Source of the DNA: Lepeophtheirus salmonis
Taxonomy: Eukaryota; Arthropoda; Copepoda; Siphonostomatoida; Caligidae
Direction: 5' to 3'
Assembly: GCF_016086655.4 (NCBI RefSeq)
Contig: NC_052140.2
Span: 12,834,001-12,898,000, forward strand
Length of the DNA stretch: 64,000 nucleotides
Below, piece after piece: positions 40,501 to 48,457 of this stretch; position 1 is the stretch's first letter; every line of letters begins with the position of its first letter. The translations under genes were made by a program, and so were the position numbers. A model generated the notes under the pieces. That model was not told the origin of the DNA, made no database searches, and was given only the letters and a program-made list of their open reading frames with translations.

Positions 40501-42985
40501 AAACGAGCTAAAGTACTCCCAGGATCATCAAACCATATTAGGTTTTTTTTCAAGCTTTTATTATTAGTTACAAGTTTCAGGAGGGAACGTCTAAGTATTG
40601 AGAGAGTGTGTAAAAATAGGAGAGTGAAACCCAGTATTTGTTGTGGAGTTATCTTTTATGTTATTTTAATTCCTTAAGACAATCATAAAGCTATTGCAAT
40701 GGTTGTACCCTGTTCGGATCTCAGATTTTTCATTTCACACGTCTCGGTCAAAGTTTTGCCACTCCGATCTTGGTTCAGTAATCGTTTCAAATTTTTATTT
40801 GCCCAACTATTGTAATTTTTTAGGAAATAACAAATTTTGCCCTATTATCTGGGACTATATTTTTATCTCTTAATTAATAACACCGGAACAGATAAGCAAT
40901 AAGATCCGGTCTGAGTTAGAGTTTGTAGGCTCTAGTTCTAAAAGTTCAAAAACAAAAACCAATAGGCTGTACTCAGTTAAGGTTCAATCGGTTCTTGTAT
41001 CAGGTTTTTCATTTCACCAGTCTCGGGGAAGCTTTCATTTGTCCCAATAATGATAATTTGTTAGCAGGTAACACATTTTTGCCGAATATTTGGGAGATCC
41101 ATAACCTTTCTTTGAGAAAAAAAAAACACATCTTGCAATTTATTGAACCATTACAGATAAACAATATTATCCAGTCTTTTAAATACTGGAGTTTTTAGAC
41201 TCTAGTTGTAACGGTTCGAGAACCGGAACCGATAAAGAAACAGCCTTGCACTATTAGAAATATGGCAGGATTTGGATCCCGATTTGAAGTAACCGGATAC
41301 GGTATAAGTAAAATTGCATTATCTGAAAAGATCCAAGACCCGAACCGGCTTCGGATTCTCAAACTTTTACGGATTATAAGAATGATTTGTGGGATTTTCC
41401 TGATCTCAAAAACCTTAGTGTACTACTTAATACTTAATCCTCGTTATGAAGAAAGATATTATAGATATCGAACGTCACATCTCTATTTATCTTGATTACT
41501 GTTTGGTGCCACATCTACCTGAACAGATGCATTGCGTAGTTATTCTTCTTTTCTTCTAATCAGTGTTCTTAACATTGATAGGTTGAATAAGTATTAGTTC
41601 TTATTATGCTGTGAACAATGATCAACTATTATAAATATAATAATTCGATAATTGGAAGAATTGGCTAACTACCGAAGGATTTTGGGCCTTTTTCTATTTA
41701 TTTTTGGATGAGAGGTGACATATACAAAAAAAGTACTGACGTACCAAGAATCTAATGTTTTTAAGTGTATTTAGGCCTAAATTAAGGATAAAAGAAACTA
41801 TGCTCCTGCTTGAAAAATACTTAAAGTAATAACTACAACTAATAATCTTGTTCAAATTGCTATAACATTAGATTCTTCATTCTTTCGGCATCTGTATTCG
41901 GTAAAAATGTAACCTTAATCCAGATCCTAATTAATTCAGGTCTGAACTTTGGGTAAAATGGTCCAAAAATTTGAAATTTTTGGATCTGAATCTGAAAGTT
42001 AGGGTACCCGAAATTTGTTCTAATATTTAAATCTAAATACCCAAAATGACCCGGATCCAAGAAAAATTTGATCCGTCATATCTTTCATTCCATAACTATT
42101 TGAATAATAGACAAAAAGACACAATAATTTGGTCCAAAATAAAGAACTAATAGATTGTGCCCAGTTTAGGTTCAATCGGTCAGGTCTCAGGTTTTTCCTT
42201 TTACCAATCTCTGAAGATTTTACGATTTCCATTGGAATTCATCAATTGTCTCAAATTTATTTTTGGGCCAAATTATTATAATTTTGTAGAAGGCTACAAA
42301 TTTAGGCTAACATTTTTTATGGTTTAAAAAAAAATAATACATTTATTGATGACTTTTTTCCCTTTTTGAACAACATTCTTTGTGACCTTTTTAAAAAAAA
42401 AACAGAACAATTTATTGAACTGAGACAATTCCACACAATATTATACTGTATCGGATCGACTATGTAGGATCTGGGTCTAACGCTTCAAAAAATATGAACC
42501 GATAAATCTACCAGAACGATAATGTTACGGCCTTGCACGTTTGCATTAATTTAATTATCTCTATTCTACTTATAAAAAATATCCTTAAGTTGGTCAAAAA
42601 AAGAAAGGGGAAAAAAGATTGCGGCTTCCATGCATTAAATATTCCTTGGAGTAACTTACACCCTCCTCTTTTCCTCGAAGCATTCGTTCCCCGTCCATCC
42701 TATTCTTCTCTGGTAAGAACCAAATCGGATGTGCTCGAATAATCCTTTCTAACTTGGTAATGGGGATCGTCTGTGTAATAGAAAGATGAATGTATATAAA
42801 TCAAATTACAATAATGAAATACTTACGTCATTGCTCTCCTCTGACTTTTGACGAACCATGGTGCTTTCCTCAGAGGTTGAAGTGGATTGGCTTTGCTTTT
42901 CTAAGAAGGAAAGTAACCGAACAGCTGAGCTTTTGCTAAAAGCTGGACCTGAATCCATTCTCGTGGCATGAAAAATCTTGTCTAC
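22408..42985 (-). CDS. spri: RIN/Sprint-family Ras interactor and Rab5 exchange factor (13 coding exons)
   Basis: Coding exons on the minus strand, 5' to 3': 42958-42827, 42770-42660, 39952-39774, 37311-37220, 33924-33784, 29768-29127, 28228-27929, 26030-25770, 24871-24630, 24568-24317, 23933-23676, 23616-23409 and 22532-22408. All have AG/GT borders and every phase closes: 2943 bases, 980 residues, near human RIN3 in size. Domains in order: SH2 (~45-145; HPIWFLP, GKEEG|TFLIRKSS with the phosphotyrosine-binding Arg in FLIR), a Ser-rich acidic middle (~195-600), RIN-homology segment (VRQFLNGIRNYLV), VPS9 (~690-850) and a Ras-association domain (~850-980). RIN proteins bind active Ras and load GTP on Rab5 at endosomes (family knowledge). 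The frame is open 27 bases upstream of ATG 42958 to an acceptor at 42985, so a longer N terminus is possible. The VPS9 core looks degenerate. Confidence 0.88.
22560..23400. other. Last intron of the RIN/Sprint-like gene, content unclear
   Basis: Between the final two coding exons. A frame on the plus strand at 22805-23068 reads smoothly (CPVVPREGMHFIYKEFQDNF) but has no recognisable motif or clear splice sites, so it is not called. 23190-23280 has a GAGCGC-rich stretch with GAGCGCTC palindromes. A T-tract lies near 22765-22785. Confidence 0.4.
23409..23616 (-). CDS. spri: RIN/Sprint-like gene, Ras-association exon
   Basis: Begins DMENSDDSLDLSSSMVTVLI and includes SKTDLIKMIQEEKNLKDSQE, the pattern of a Ras-association fold (a strand, then a helix with I..K). 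The donor GGCG|GTAAGA, phase 1, cuts before an in-frame stop at 23372-23374 and splices to 22532. Confidence 0.82.
23676..23933 (-). CDS. spri: RIN/Sprint-like gene, VPS9 core exon with degenerate motif
   Basis: 86 codons, phase 0. Starts LKGKDGDETLDTRLKSYVSQ, then FRSQMEYVLCLLPQYCLDGE and SRRYLSIVSSSVAF. In active VPS9 domains this place reads like GADDFLPVL.YV and later GEGGYYLTTLSSA (family knowledge). Here ADDFLP becomes GDETLD and YYLTT becomes RYLSI: one Asp and the Tyr remain, the Pro and the last Thr are lost. Acceptor TATTTTAG, donor GTAAGAC. Confidence 0.8.
23991..24296. mobile_element. Mariner-type MITE, 306 bases, in a RIN/Sprint intron
   Basis: Left end CACATGGGCTGAAAAGTCCT then GGCTTAACAAAG; right end CTTTGTTAAGCCTAGGACTT then TTCGGCCATGTG, its near-perfect reverse complement over ~32 bases. 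The end GGGCTGAAAAGTCC is typical of Mos1-like mariners (family knowledge). No transposase inside. It fills most of the 383-base intron between the two VPS9 exons. Confidence 0.8.
24317..24568 (-). CDS. spri: RIN/Sprint-like gene, start of VPS9
   Basis: 84 codons, phase 0 on both sides. LKSNECMNLNSIYEEVLYDI, VLKPLYGKLLSVL and INSEFSPSKKIGHLLSALQF match the RIN pattern LKPNEFLNLD.ILE.V...V..PL and YSP..K...LL.AL. Confidence 0.88.
24630..24871 (-). CDS. spri: RIN/Sprint-like gene, RIN-homology exon
   Basis: 80 codons plus a split codon. Encodes ESSTFGTLVKQFILCTCESK and LLRNVRQFLNGIRNYLVGSG with EGSLKSIIQNERKK, the signature of the RIN-homology region that precedes VPS9. The donor GTTTAG is weak but restores the frame exactly. 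Confidence 0.88.
24923..25015. repeat. Family A element, solo left end
   Basis: AGTGTTGAGACTCGGTCCTA, AGAGACCGATTTGGACCGGG. Matches the ends of the elements at 17505 and 26415, then diverges. Lies between RIN/Sprint exons. Confidence 0.5.
25770..26030 (-). CDS. spri: RIN/Sprint-like gene, exon with WEYL and Ser/Thr run
   Basis: Starts EFASFHEGQVDSSSWEYLFE (RIN proteins have a related SSWEYL motif), followed by a Glu run, then Ser/Asn/Thr-rich sequence, ending YDTYIDIG. Acceptor TTTTGTAG, donor GTAAGA. Phase 1 in and out. Confidence 0.82.
26415..26939. mobile_element. Family A inverted-repeat element, copy 2 (525 bases)
   Basis: AGTGTTGGGTTTCGGTCTGG at the left and GGACCGAGTTTCAACACT at the right. 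Flanked by TA on both sides when the ends are taken as GTGTTGG...CAACAC, consistent with a Tc1/mariner-type target. The interior is dense in GGTCT, GGTCC and AGACC. No ORF that could be a transposase. In the intron between RIN/Sprint exons 28228-27929 and 26030-25770. Confidence 0.7.
27330..27560 (+). repeat. Repeat family E, copy
   Basis: TGTTTGGTTGTCAGCTGTCGAT..., AGTGTTCTTAACATTAATAGGTTG..., and CTACCAACTGATTTTGGGCC. Very similar to 41540-41715. In a RIN/Sprint intron. No ORF. Confidence 0.55.
27929..28228 (-). CDS. spri: RIN/Sprint-like gene, basic Ser-rich exon
   Basis: Starts IEEANSMKQAFGTHETEVNN and includes VKPRKISCGPVMQPSRKKSL. Acceptor TTTTTTCAG, donor AAAG|GTTTG. Phase 1 in and out. 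No domain recognised. Confidence 0.78.
28362..28454. repeat. Near-perfect tandem duplication of a 47-base unit
   Basis: Unit TTCGCCTTATACTATCTTGC then CTCAGGACATTTTGCCTCAAGGATATT occurs twice in a row (28362 and 28409), and a third TTCGCCTTA follows at 28455. Related single units: 26103-26160 and 36240-36275. The copies are almost identical, so the duplication is recent. Confidence 0.85.
28490..29085. repeat. A/T-rich low-complexity stretch followed by a family C 3' fragment
   Basis: 28540-28880 repeats TATGGATTTT, TTTCAAAAA and AAATTTCA phrases, also seen at 8935-8990 and 45640-45950. From 28985 it becomes the family C right half (TAATGGTGTTGATAATTTTTGGGGC). Intron of the RIN/Sprint-like gene. 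Confidence 0.45.
29127..29768 (-). CDS. spri: RIN/Sprint-like gene, large acidic Ser-rich exon
   Basis: 214 codons rich in Ser, Asp and Glu (for example DEDDKVLNHEDYEEEDTEES), probably disordered. Acceptor TTTATGTAG, donor CTAA|GTATGT. The most variable part of RIN proteins falls here. Phase 1 in and out. Confidence 0.8.
29800..32890. other. Large RIN/Sprint intron: repeats and unassigned sequence
   Basis: A GGTCC-rich patch lies at 29930-30480. Family F block at 30866-30950, family E at 31560-31660, and a nearly duplicated pair AGTGGTTG.GTGTTT.G.CAAAATCTGT at 31043-31075 and 31142-31172, each followed by GATACATTA.ATTGAAAATTCTA. No gene recognised. Confidence 0.4.
32995..33472 (+). CDS. Candidate nested two-exon gene, product unrecognised
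   Basis: Exon A, tentatively 32995-33145 after a CATCAG acceptor and open back to 32892 without an ATG, encodes TLYIALQRDKGIEIPDLFPT and STEIQNWNKE. Donor AAAG|GTAGGT, 95-base intron, acceptor ATTCTGTAG|A at 33240. Exon B 33241-33472 continues in phase: HNKSYMVLFRGPTFHCDSQH, ALSAESLKASLDEHLNSMSL, stop TAA. Codon use looks protein-like and the splice keeps the frame, but I recognise no family and found no start codon, so an upstream exon would be needed. It lies inside a RIN/Sprint intron on the opposite strand. A relic of a mobile element or chance remain possible. Confidence 0.4.
33784..33924 (-). CDS. spri: RIN/Sprint-like gene, exon 5
   Basis: Acceptor CTTTTTTAG, donor GTGAGT. The junction codon G|AT gives Asp, then FWNYPMSFPPLEELSSHSSF, continuing the ALLGxxFW pattern seen in RIN proteins. 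Phase 1 out. Confidence 0.8.
34000..35540. other. RIN/Sprint intron, mostly unassigned
   Basis: 34258-34440 is the inverted relative of the tandem repeat at 18555-18905, beginning with the repeat end ATTAATAAAGCAAAGTTTAT. The rest is A/T-rich, with no ORF I can support. Confidence 0.4.
36021..36092 (-). repeat. Dispersed repeat family I, inverted copy
   Basis: GTATTATTTTGCCGCAAGAG, GTGCCACTCTCTACCAATTT and GTTCACAAACGAAG: the reverse of 12395-12472 and 21111-21181. Confidence 0.5.
37220..37311 (-). CDS. spri: RIN/Sprint-like gene, exon after SH2
   Basis: Acceptor TTTCACAG, donor GTATAT. Encodes EDFPILLKLPHLLMITHSRS then NLTSMALLGK, matching the RIN linker with FP..L.LP and LG. Phase 2 in, phase 1 out. 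Too short to be seen as an ORF; found from the phase and the RIN pattern. Confidence 0.8.
37376..38793 (+). mobile_element. Mariner-like element, dead, interrupted by a second element
   Basis: Ends: AGTGTACCCGGAAATAAATT at 37379 and, at 38765-38793, TTATTTACGGCCACCCCGTA with CACAATTAG, imperfect inverted repeats. The interior reads N to C: VYAVKKRMKDNPTK near 37603 (part of the DNA-binding region), YYLWQQDRAPCHTAKHNLQI at 37791 (second catalytic Asp), then after the insertion 37908-38495 the C-terminal part VEQRGHKCNSTHLNSIDSIK near 38500. Multiple stops; much of the catalytic core is missing. Sits in the RIN/Sprint intron between exons 39952-39774 and 37311-37220. Confidence 0.75.
37908..38495. 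mobile_element. hAT-like element nested inside the mariner relic
   Basis: Left end CAGGGATGTCCAACCCGTTT followed by GGGCTGCAATACGGCCCGC; right end AATACGGCCCATTATATTAA then AAGGTTGGACATGCCTC, an inverted match. CAGGG.TGTCCAAC and GCGGCCCGC are typical of hAT ends (family knowledge). The ORF at 38097-38324 is A/T-rich filler. About 590 bases. It divides the mariner coding relic in two, so it arrived later. Confidence 0.65.
38929..39070 (+). repeat. Transposon end of the TTAGGGTGG type
   Basis: AATTAGGGTGGTTTGTCTTT matches the outer ends at 51153 (CATTAGGGTGGGTTGTTTTT) and 52403 in a related element. The matching right end here was not found. Confidence 0.35.
39075..39770. other. RIN/Sprint intron, A/T-rich, nothing recognised
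   Basis: No protein-like ORF and no repeat seen elsewhere in the window, apart from a (TA)n/T-tract near 39258-39280. Confidence 0.4.
39774..39952 (-). CDS. spri: RIN/Sprint-like gene, exon for the SH2 core
   Basis: Begins TFLIRKSSKKRTLALTIRQG and continues VEHYLIHQIPESKRLKLEIS and FDNILSLVYHYM. Arg of FLIR is the phosphotyrosine-binding residue. The donor is AA|GTAAGG, phase 2, so the apparent TAA after MTVK is intronic. Confidence 0.88.
40690..41250. repeat. Two diverged tandem units of about 280 bases
   Basis: Unit landmarks: CAGGTTTTTCATTTCACCAG-like, TCTCGG, CCGGAACAGATAA or ATTGAACCATTACAGATAAAC, CTCTAGTT, then ACCGATAAAG/ACCAATAGG and CTTGCAC/CTGTACTC. Units start near 40690 and 40968. 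A third relative is at 42150-42540. No persistent ORF. Confidence 0.5.
41260..42540. repeat. Composite repeat family G with a family E block and a tandem-unit relative
   Basis: 41265-41480 (GATTTGGATCCCGATTTGAA, AAAAGATCCAAGACCCGAAC) recurs at 54650-54780 and 55440-55620. Family E block at 41540-41715. 41870-42070 (GGATCTGAATCTGAAA, GGGTACCCGAAATTTG) recurs at 27690-27830 and 55830-55930. From 42150 the tandem unit of 40690 returns. One large repeat may have carried all of these. Confidence 0.45.
42660..42770 (-). CDS. spri: RIN/Sprint-like gene, exon for the start of SH2
   Basis: 37 codons: TIPITKLERIIRAHPIWFLP then ...GERMLRGKEEG. HPIW(F/Y)LP and GKEEG are hallmarks of the RIN SH2 domain. 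Acceptor TTACACAG, donor GTAAGT, phase 0 on both sides. Confidence 0.88.
42827..42985 (-). CDS. spri: RIN/Sprint-like gene, first identified coding exon
   Basis: Acceptor GATATTTTAG ends at 42986 and the donor GTAAGT lies at 42826-42821. ATG at 42958 starts MDSGPAFSKSSAVRLLSFLE; nine codons upstream are also open (VDKIFHATR). The exon could therefore be internal, with the true start further right, or the upstream part could be 5' UTR. Phase 0 out. Confidence 0.7.
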
Positions 42986-42999
42986 CTAAAATATCAATA

Positions 43000-43850
43000 A
43001 ATAATTAAAAATATGTAAATATTTGTCAAATTAACATAAAAACAATCTTGAATACAATGAAGAAACGGAGATAGATTTTTTTGCATAATATATGTCTTTG
43101 AAATATTTTGTAAATTATAATCTTTGCCTTCAAATTCATTTATGGGAATAAATTTTGAATAATTTATATAAAATCCATCAAAAAATAACAACATTTATAT
43201 ACCTTTATTCATGGAATAATCAAATATTACTTAATCCTTATCCCAAGCGTGAGTGGACAATAAGCCGAAAACTCTTTTGCCCATCTACAATTTGTGGAAC
43301 GGTCATTTTGCCGAAGGAGCGTTTGGGATTTTGGGCCGAAAATAATGTTTAATATACTGAGATTGTATTTTTTAAATTGTCAAAAATGTAGATTAAAAAA
43401 ATAGAGAACGACGAGTCCAACCGTCATCATGTAAGCGCTGTTTTGATAGCCAAGTTTTTAAGATTTTGTATAGAGTTAATGGAATAATCCAATAGAAATG
43501 TGTGTTTATAACAGTCTGTATATTTATAGTATTGTATAATACATTTAATTTTATCAGGTATTTAAACTCTAACCCATGCTGGCTTATAGGCTTAAACAAA
43601 GTTTATAGGTCAGGACTTCATAAAGACACTAGGGTGATGATGATTGAACAAGATGTTTATAAATATTATAATCTTATAACAGGGGCAAGCGTAATATTTT
43701 TTTCATTAGGAAGGAGAGCTAGTCTCTAGTTCGTGATGTTAATATTTATGGCCCAATTTTCTGCAAAGGCAATAATACATCAATTTAAGGGTAATAAACT
43801 TGAAAATTATTGAAGGGACGGTATTATTTTCGATTTAATACGAGATTGAT
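43000..43850. other. Flanking sequence upstream of the RIN/Sprint-like gene, no gene recognised
   Basis: Contains GTCATTTTGCCGAAGGAGCG and TTTTGGGCCGAAAA at 43300-43345, probably another repeat. No convincing further RIN exon was found between here and 64000, although the open frame at 42985 allows for one. Confidence 0.4.
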
Positions 43851-43856
43851 GTAATA

Positions 43857-44820
43857 CCGAGTTGCCCATTAAAATCCAAACACCTTGAATTTTAAACTTC
43901 AACAAAATATACATAATTTATTAATTAACAGATTAATTTCAACAAAATTAATACTATGAATAGATGTGTGTCTGAGTTCTCTTAATAATTAATGAAGCCG
44001 CCCTTAGCGGCTATGATGGCGTCCAGGTGGTGGAAGGCCTGGCAATAACTGGGGATATACTCCTCTGTGATGACATCCCAGTGTTGGATGACAGTGGAAT
44101 TGAAAGGTTTGGTGTTTGGGTTGTAAAAGGTGTTGGTATCAGGACTGTAGGGGACCAAAAGTGTCAAAAAAGAGTTCAAAAGAACTCAAGACTCATTCAA
44201 ATGAGTCTAAGCAACAGATGAGAGGAGTTTTCTTAATTACAGGTGTAAAAAATGGCCTCTGCACCCTCACAAGGCTCTTTTCACCCATTTTTTTAATAGC
44301 TCTTTACAGAGTCTGGTGTGAAACCCGGAGATCATAGGTGCTCATGGATTTAAAGTGATTGGCCTGGGCTGTTTTCTTTAACTCCTCTGGATCCAGTTTG
44401 GCCTTTTTGACAGAGGCCTTCTTCCTCTCCAACGTTTTGGACTTGCTGACTGTGTAGACGGTGGTCCTGGTGATGCCTAACTGCTTGGAGTGCGCAAACC
44501 CCTTGCAGAAACCTCTGTCTTGCTGGTGTGAGGACCTGAACTTGAACTCAAGATAGTTCCAGACAAAGTAATAATAATCTCTCGGATTCAGGTCAAGGAA
44601 GGTAGGAGGCCAAATATCCTTGCATACACAGTCATAGCAGTACTCCAGGAGCCAATCCTAAGTCATTCGTCTCCACTAGGGCCTTGTTCAACTCCGCAAC
44701 CCTTCTTCTGTAAATCCCTGTCATCTTTGAAACCTCAGGTTTGCTAATATCCAGATCGTTGTTCCCCAACACAACCTGCGTAGGGTCTATGAAAATCTAA
44801 TAGGCTTAGAAATCTTCTGT
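43857..44820 (-). pseudogene. Mariner relic with rearranged transposase order
   Basis: Reading the minus strand from high to low coordinates: WLLEYCYDC then DIWPPTFLDLNPRDYYYFVW (third catalytic region, ~44650-44560), then without a frame change GFAHSKQLGITRTTVYTVSK and LERKKASVKKAKLDPEELKK (N-terminal helix-turn-helix, ~44510-44380), VSHQTL, a stop, KSLVRVQRPFFTP, and finally EEYIPSYCQAFHHLDAIIAA with KGGFIN (C terminus, ~44070-43990). The outer end CCCATTAAAATCCAAACACC matches 9751. A catalytic region ahead of the DNA-binding region is out of order for mariner. Confidence 0.75.
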
Positions 44821-45537
44821 TGTTGACTCAATGGTGGTATTTGGCGTCTAAGTCAAAAGTTCATAACTATATTTTACCATTAAAAACATTGCACAATTTC
44901 GTCGTCATATATTCTGGGAAAATCCGGAAATTCCGGATTCCGTTGTGTCACCTTAACTAAGTTTTAAATAACCACAATTTAATCTCATAATTCAATCTAT
45001 GGTAAAACCCTTAAGAAATACCAGAAAAAAAGTGGATCTCAGGAACCTGGGACTAGTTTCCCTTGTAAACCCTAGTTTCAATAGATTGCAATAATAGCAT
45101 TTGCACGAATATATCTTACTATAACATACTTATAAAATATTTGGTAATTGTTGTATACCGCCCACATCCAAATGAATTTTGACCATTATTATTTTTTAAA
45201 TATTAAATAAAAATCTCCGAAAAGCAAGGTATATCTTTTACAAAAAGAAAGAAATGCAGAGTTTATTGCCTTTTTTTGGTTGCCTCCATCAACAGGTTTC
45301 CCAGCTTAAAGAAGTCTGTGCACCACCTCATAGGTACATTCTTATGTAGTTGTGAGTTAACACAATTATAATTTTTTTTTTTGTATAAAAATCAAGAAAT
45401 CAGATGAGAGGTCCAATTGATTTTTATGCATCATATACAATACATCCCAATATTTCATGGGCATATTTTGATCCATCATACTCTATTTACATTTCTAGAA
45501 TAAATTGAGACAGACAAGAAGTTTAACCAAGGTTTAA

Positions 45538-46615
45538 AACAGGGGTCAGGTAACTTTTCTTAAGGTTACCCCAAAATAACTTCTAGTAATATTAAGTTAC
45601 ACCAAACTAGTGAACAGGTTTATAATTATGAAAATCCTACAATATTTATTTTTTTTGAAATTTTTTTAAAAATTTCAAAAATCCGCATCTGTTAAACAAT
45701 TTTTTTTTGAAAAAAAAAATTCAAAAATTAAACAATTTTTTGGAATCAAATTTCAAAAATTCATGCTTATATAAAGGATTTTATTAAAATAATTAAATGT
45801 TTTGTAAAAAAAATTAAAATTTCTTAGAAAAAATGTGAAAAGTTAAATTTTTTGAAAAAAAAAATTCAAAAAGCCACACTTACTCACAAAAAGTTAAATT
45901 TTTGGCAAAACTAATTATAAAATCCATAGCTATTCACAAAAAAAAAAAAATAAGTAACCCTAATTTTGCGTTAATTTTTTTAATCCTGACAAAAAAAATC
46001 TTCCCTTTTCATCTAAAAGGCTGTTATATGATACCGAATGTACTTGTCTTGTATTTTCGTATTAATATCAAAATTCCATAACTATAATAATCAACTAAAC
46101 TACAATTTCAGATTGCCCAAGATGAATAGGAAATGAAATATAATGAGGGTTTTTTAAGCATGGATATACTTTTATAATTGAAAACAAAACAAAACAATAT
46201 GTCATTTGCAAAGAAATGATGTCAGCCGAATCGATGAAACCCAACAAAATTCAAAGCCATTCTTTTGCGGGGATGTCTAGTATTTTAAGAACAAAGCTGA
46301 TAGTGTCAAAAAAATAGCGGCAAATACCAACAACAAATTATGGTAGCTATTTAATCTTCATATTTGGTAGTTCTCAGAATCACCAAAACCAAGAAACCTC
46401 ACACCATTACCAAGGAGTTGCTTCTACCAGCGTCCAAAGGCAGTGTTCGAGTATTGAGTAGGTGCTTAATATGTATACAAATGGAATACAATATCCTTTT
46501 CTAAAAACACTTTCACTACTTAGCCCCAAAAGGCAATGTAGGAGGATCAACTCAACTAATTGTTTCTTTAGTATATCAAGGGGCAACGGCCCCAGAAAGG
46601 TTGGGAACCGTTGGT
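45538..46615. repeat. A/T-rich repeat with a hAT-like end
   Basis: 45640-45960 is low complexity built of AAATTTTT, TTCAAAAA and similar phrases. At 46575-46612 the minus strand reads GGTTCCCAACCTTTCTGGGG CCGTTGCCCCTTGA, like a hAT terminus. A left end could be GGGGTCAGGTAACTTTTCTT at 45542. Provisional. Confidence 0.4.
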
Positions 46616-46689
46616 CTAGAGTCTTTATTTGATTTATAAAACTTACATTGGATGGATGTTACAGCCTCTTTCAAATACAGAGCACGTAT

Positions 46690-47240
46690 CAAAGTTGTTG
46701 CGCTCAAAAAAGTATATGTAATCTAACAACTCAGATATTTTGTGCAAAAACTTTGGTCAGAATTTTATGCATCAAAGCCTCTTGAAACAAAAAAAAAAAG
46801 AAAATGAGACGAGGATGGAGGAGGCCAAAAGGAAAAGGATCGTGGATCTTGCTCACGCCCAAGTTAGCAAAACGGAGATTGCAGAGATTGTATAGGCATT
46901 GTATCGATAACAATTATGCTGGGATCGACTATGTACGGCAACAGGATGGATTCCCTAGCCACAAGGATTCTCTAAAGTGGCTAGCGGAGAATATAAAGGA
47001 TTTCTCACGAGCATCAATGTGACCTTCATCTTCCCTAGATCGTTCACCTTTGGACTATGGAATATGGGGCTTCGCGAAAGGCCAAGACTGTGTTACTCCT
47101 CACAAGAATGTGGACGACTTCAAAGCTGCTGTGGAGAGTGAGTGAGCCTTCAGGCCTCGTGCGGAGGCTATGGTTACTCCTGTAGGACCACATGCTGAAT
47201 ATAAAATATAGTTAACAGTTTCGTTAATAAATTTAAAAAA
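46690..47240 (+). pseudogene. Mariner transposase relic with internal deletion
   Basis: Plus strand: MEEAKRKRIVDLAHAQVSKT and EIAEIV (N terminus, ~46815-46890), then directly YVRQQDGFPSHKDSLKWLAE (second catalytic Asp, ~46932), SSSLDRSPLDYGIWGFAKGQ (third region; the usual SPDLNPLDY has become LDRSPLDY), CVTPHKNVDDFKAAVESE, a stop, and AFRPRAEAMV. The region between the helix-turn-helix and the QQDG motif is deleted and the frame shifts between these parts. Confidence 0.8.
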
Positions 47241-48455
47241 GTATTAGAGTTGTAAACTTATTTTCTCAAATCAGTTCCTTTTCATAGTATCTTGGGTGAA
47301 GTGTACATAATAATTTGGTTCGACCACACTGTACATATATAGCATCTATCAATTTATAATTCTGTCATTGTGACAATGCGTTTTTACTTTAATTTAATCA
47401 ACTATTGGTCAATGGGCTTGCACCGATAAGTTATAAATTGACATCCTAGTACTACAATTAATCCATTTGACCTAGGAAATTGAAGATAGTCTAGATATTG
47501 ACATGCATATTCCTTTTCATAGGAAGAGTTTTTGGTTGTGTAGAGAGTTTTTACAGACGGTATAAATTGCATCATAGTACATAAAAAGGACATATTTACA
47601 ATAAACTTTGATAAAAAAATTACAAGTGGCTTCAAGAATTAAGAAAACTCAATAACTCCCTTAAATACTTTTTGATACAAATAATTAACACTGATATTCG
47701 AATTTAATTAAAGGAATATCTACTGAAAATCTCTAAAAAGGGGTGGATGTGTACAATTTTTTGTTTTGTTAATTGATTACAGACGAGAAAAAAATATTTC
47801 AAGAAGAGGAAAATAAGATTGTATAACGATGTAATAGCATATTTTTAATAGATTTAAGGATCACATCCATAATACAACTAGACATTTCATTTATTGGTCC
47901 AATTTTGATGTACAATAGTTAATTATTTTCCTTAGTATTAATGAAAAAAGGGTTTAATTGTTATATAACTTTGTTGTTTAGGGTCTTAAAATGGACGAAT
48001 CAAAGTTGCGACGTCACTTGAAAACACTCAATAAGTGAAATTTACGATGTCTTCAAAGGATTAATCATAATTTTTGTTAATGGAAATTGGCGATAATTAT
48101 TAAGCAATATATATAAGCATATTAATTATATATTAATATATTCAATTTTGAGAAAAATTACTTCAGCGGGATTTTGAGCTAACGATATTTATTAAAAATA
48201 TATATGTATAATGTTTGTTTTTTCTTTTGACAAAACATTTTTGGCATTAAAGGATATATAATTATGTTCCATCAAATCTCTAAAGAAAATGCCCAACAGG
48301 TGTGAAGAAAGGTTGGCTTATTCCACATTTTACCACATAATAAATAAATATGCAAATTGGGAGAGGATTTTATGACATACATAAATAACACTATTATATA
48401 ATTAAGAACCTCACTTAATTGGGAGTATGTGCCAATAAAGTGGTAAGGATCAAAC
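47240..48455. other. AT-rich intergenic sequence, nothing recognised
   Basis: No protein-like ORF on either strand and no shared repeat noticed. Confidence 0.4.
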
Positions 48456-48457
48456 CA

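Noticed and set aside
40390..40677. Lys-rich 95-codon frame across a poly(A) tract
   Set aside because: Created by low-complexity A-rich DNA.
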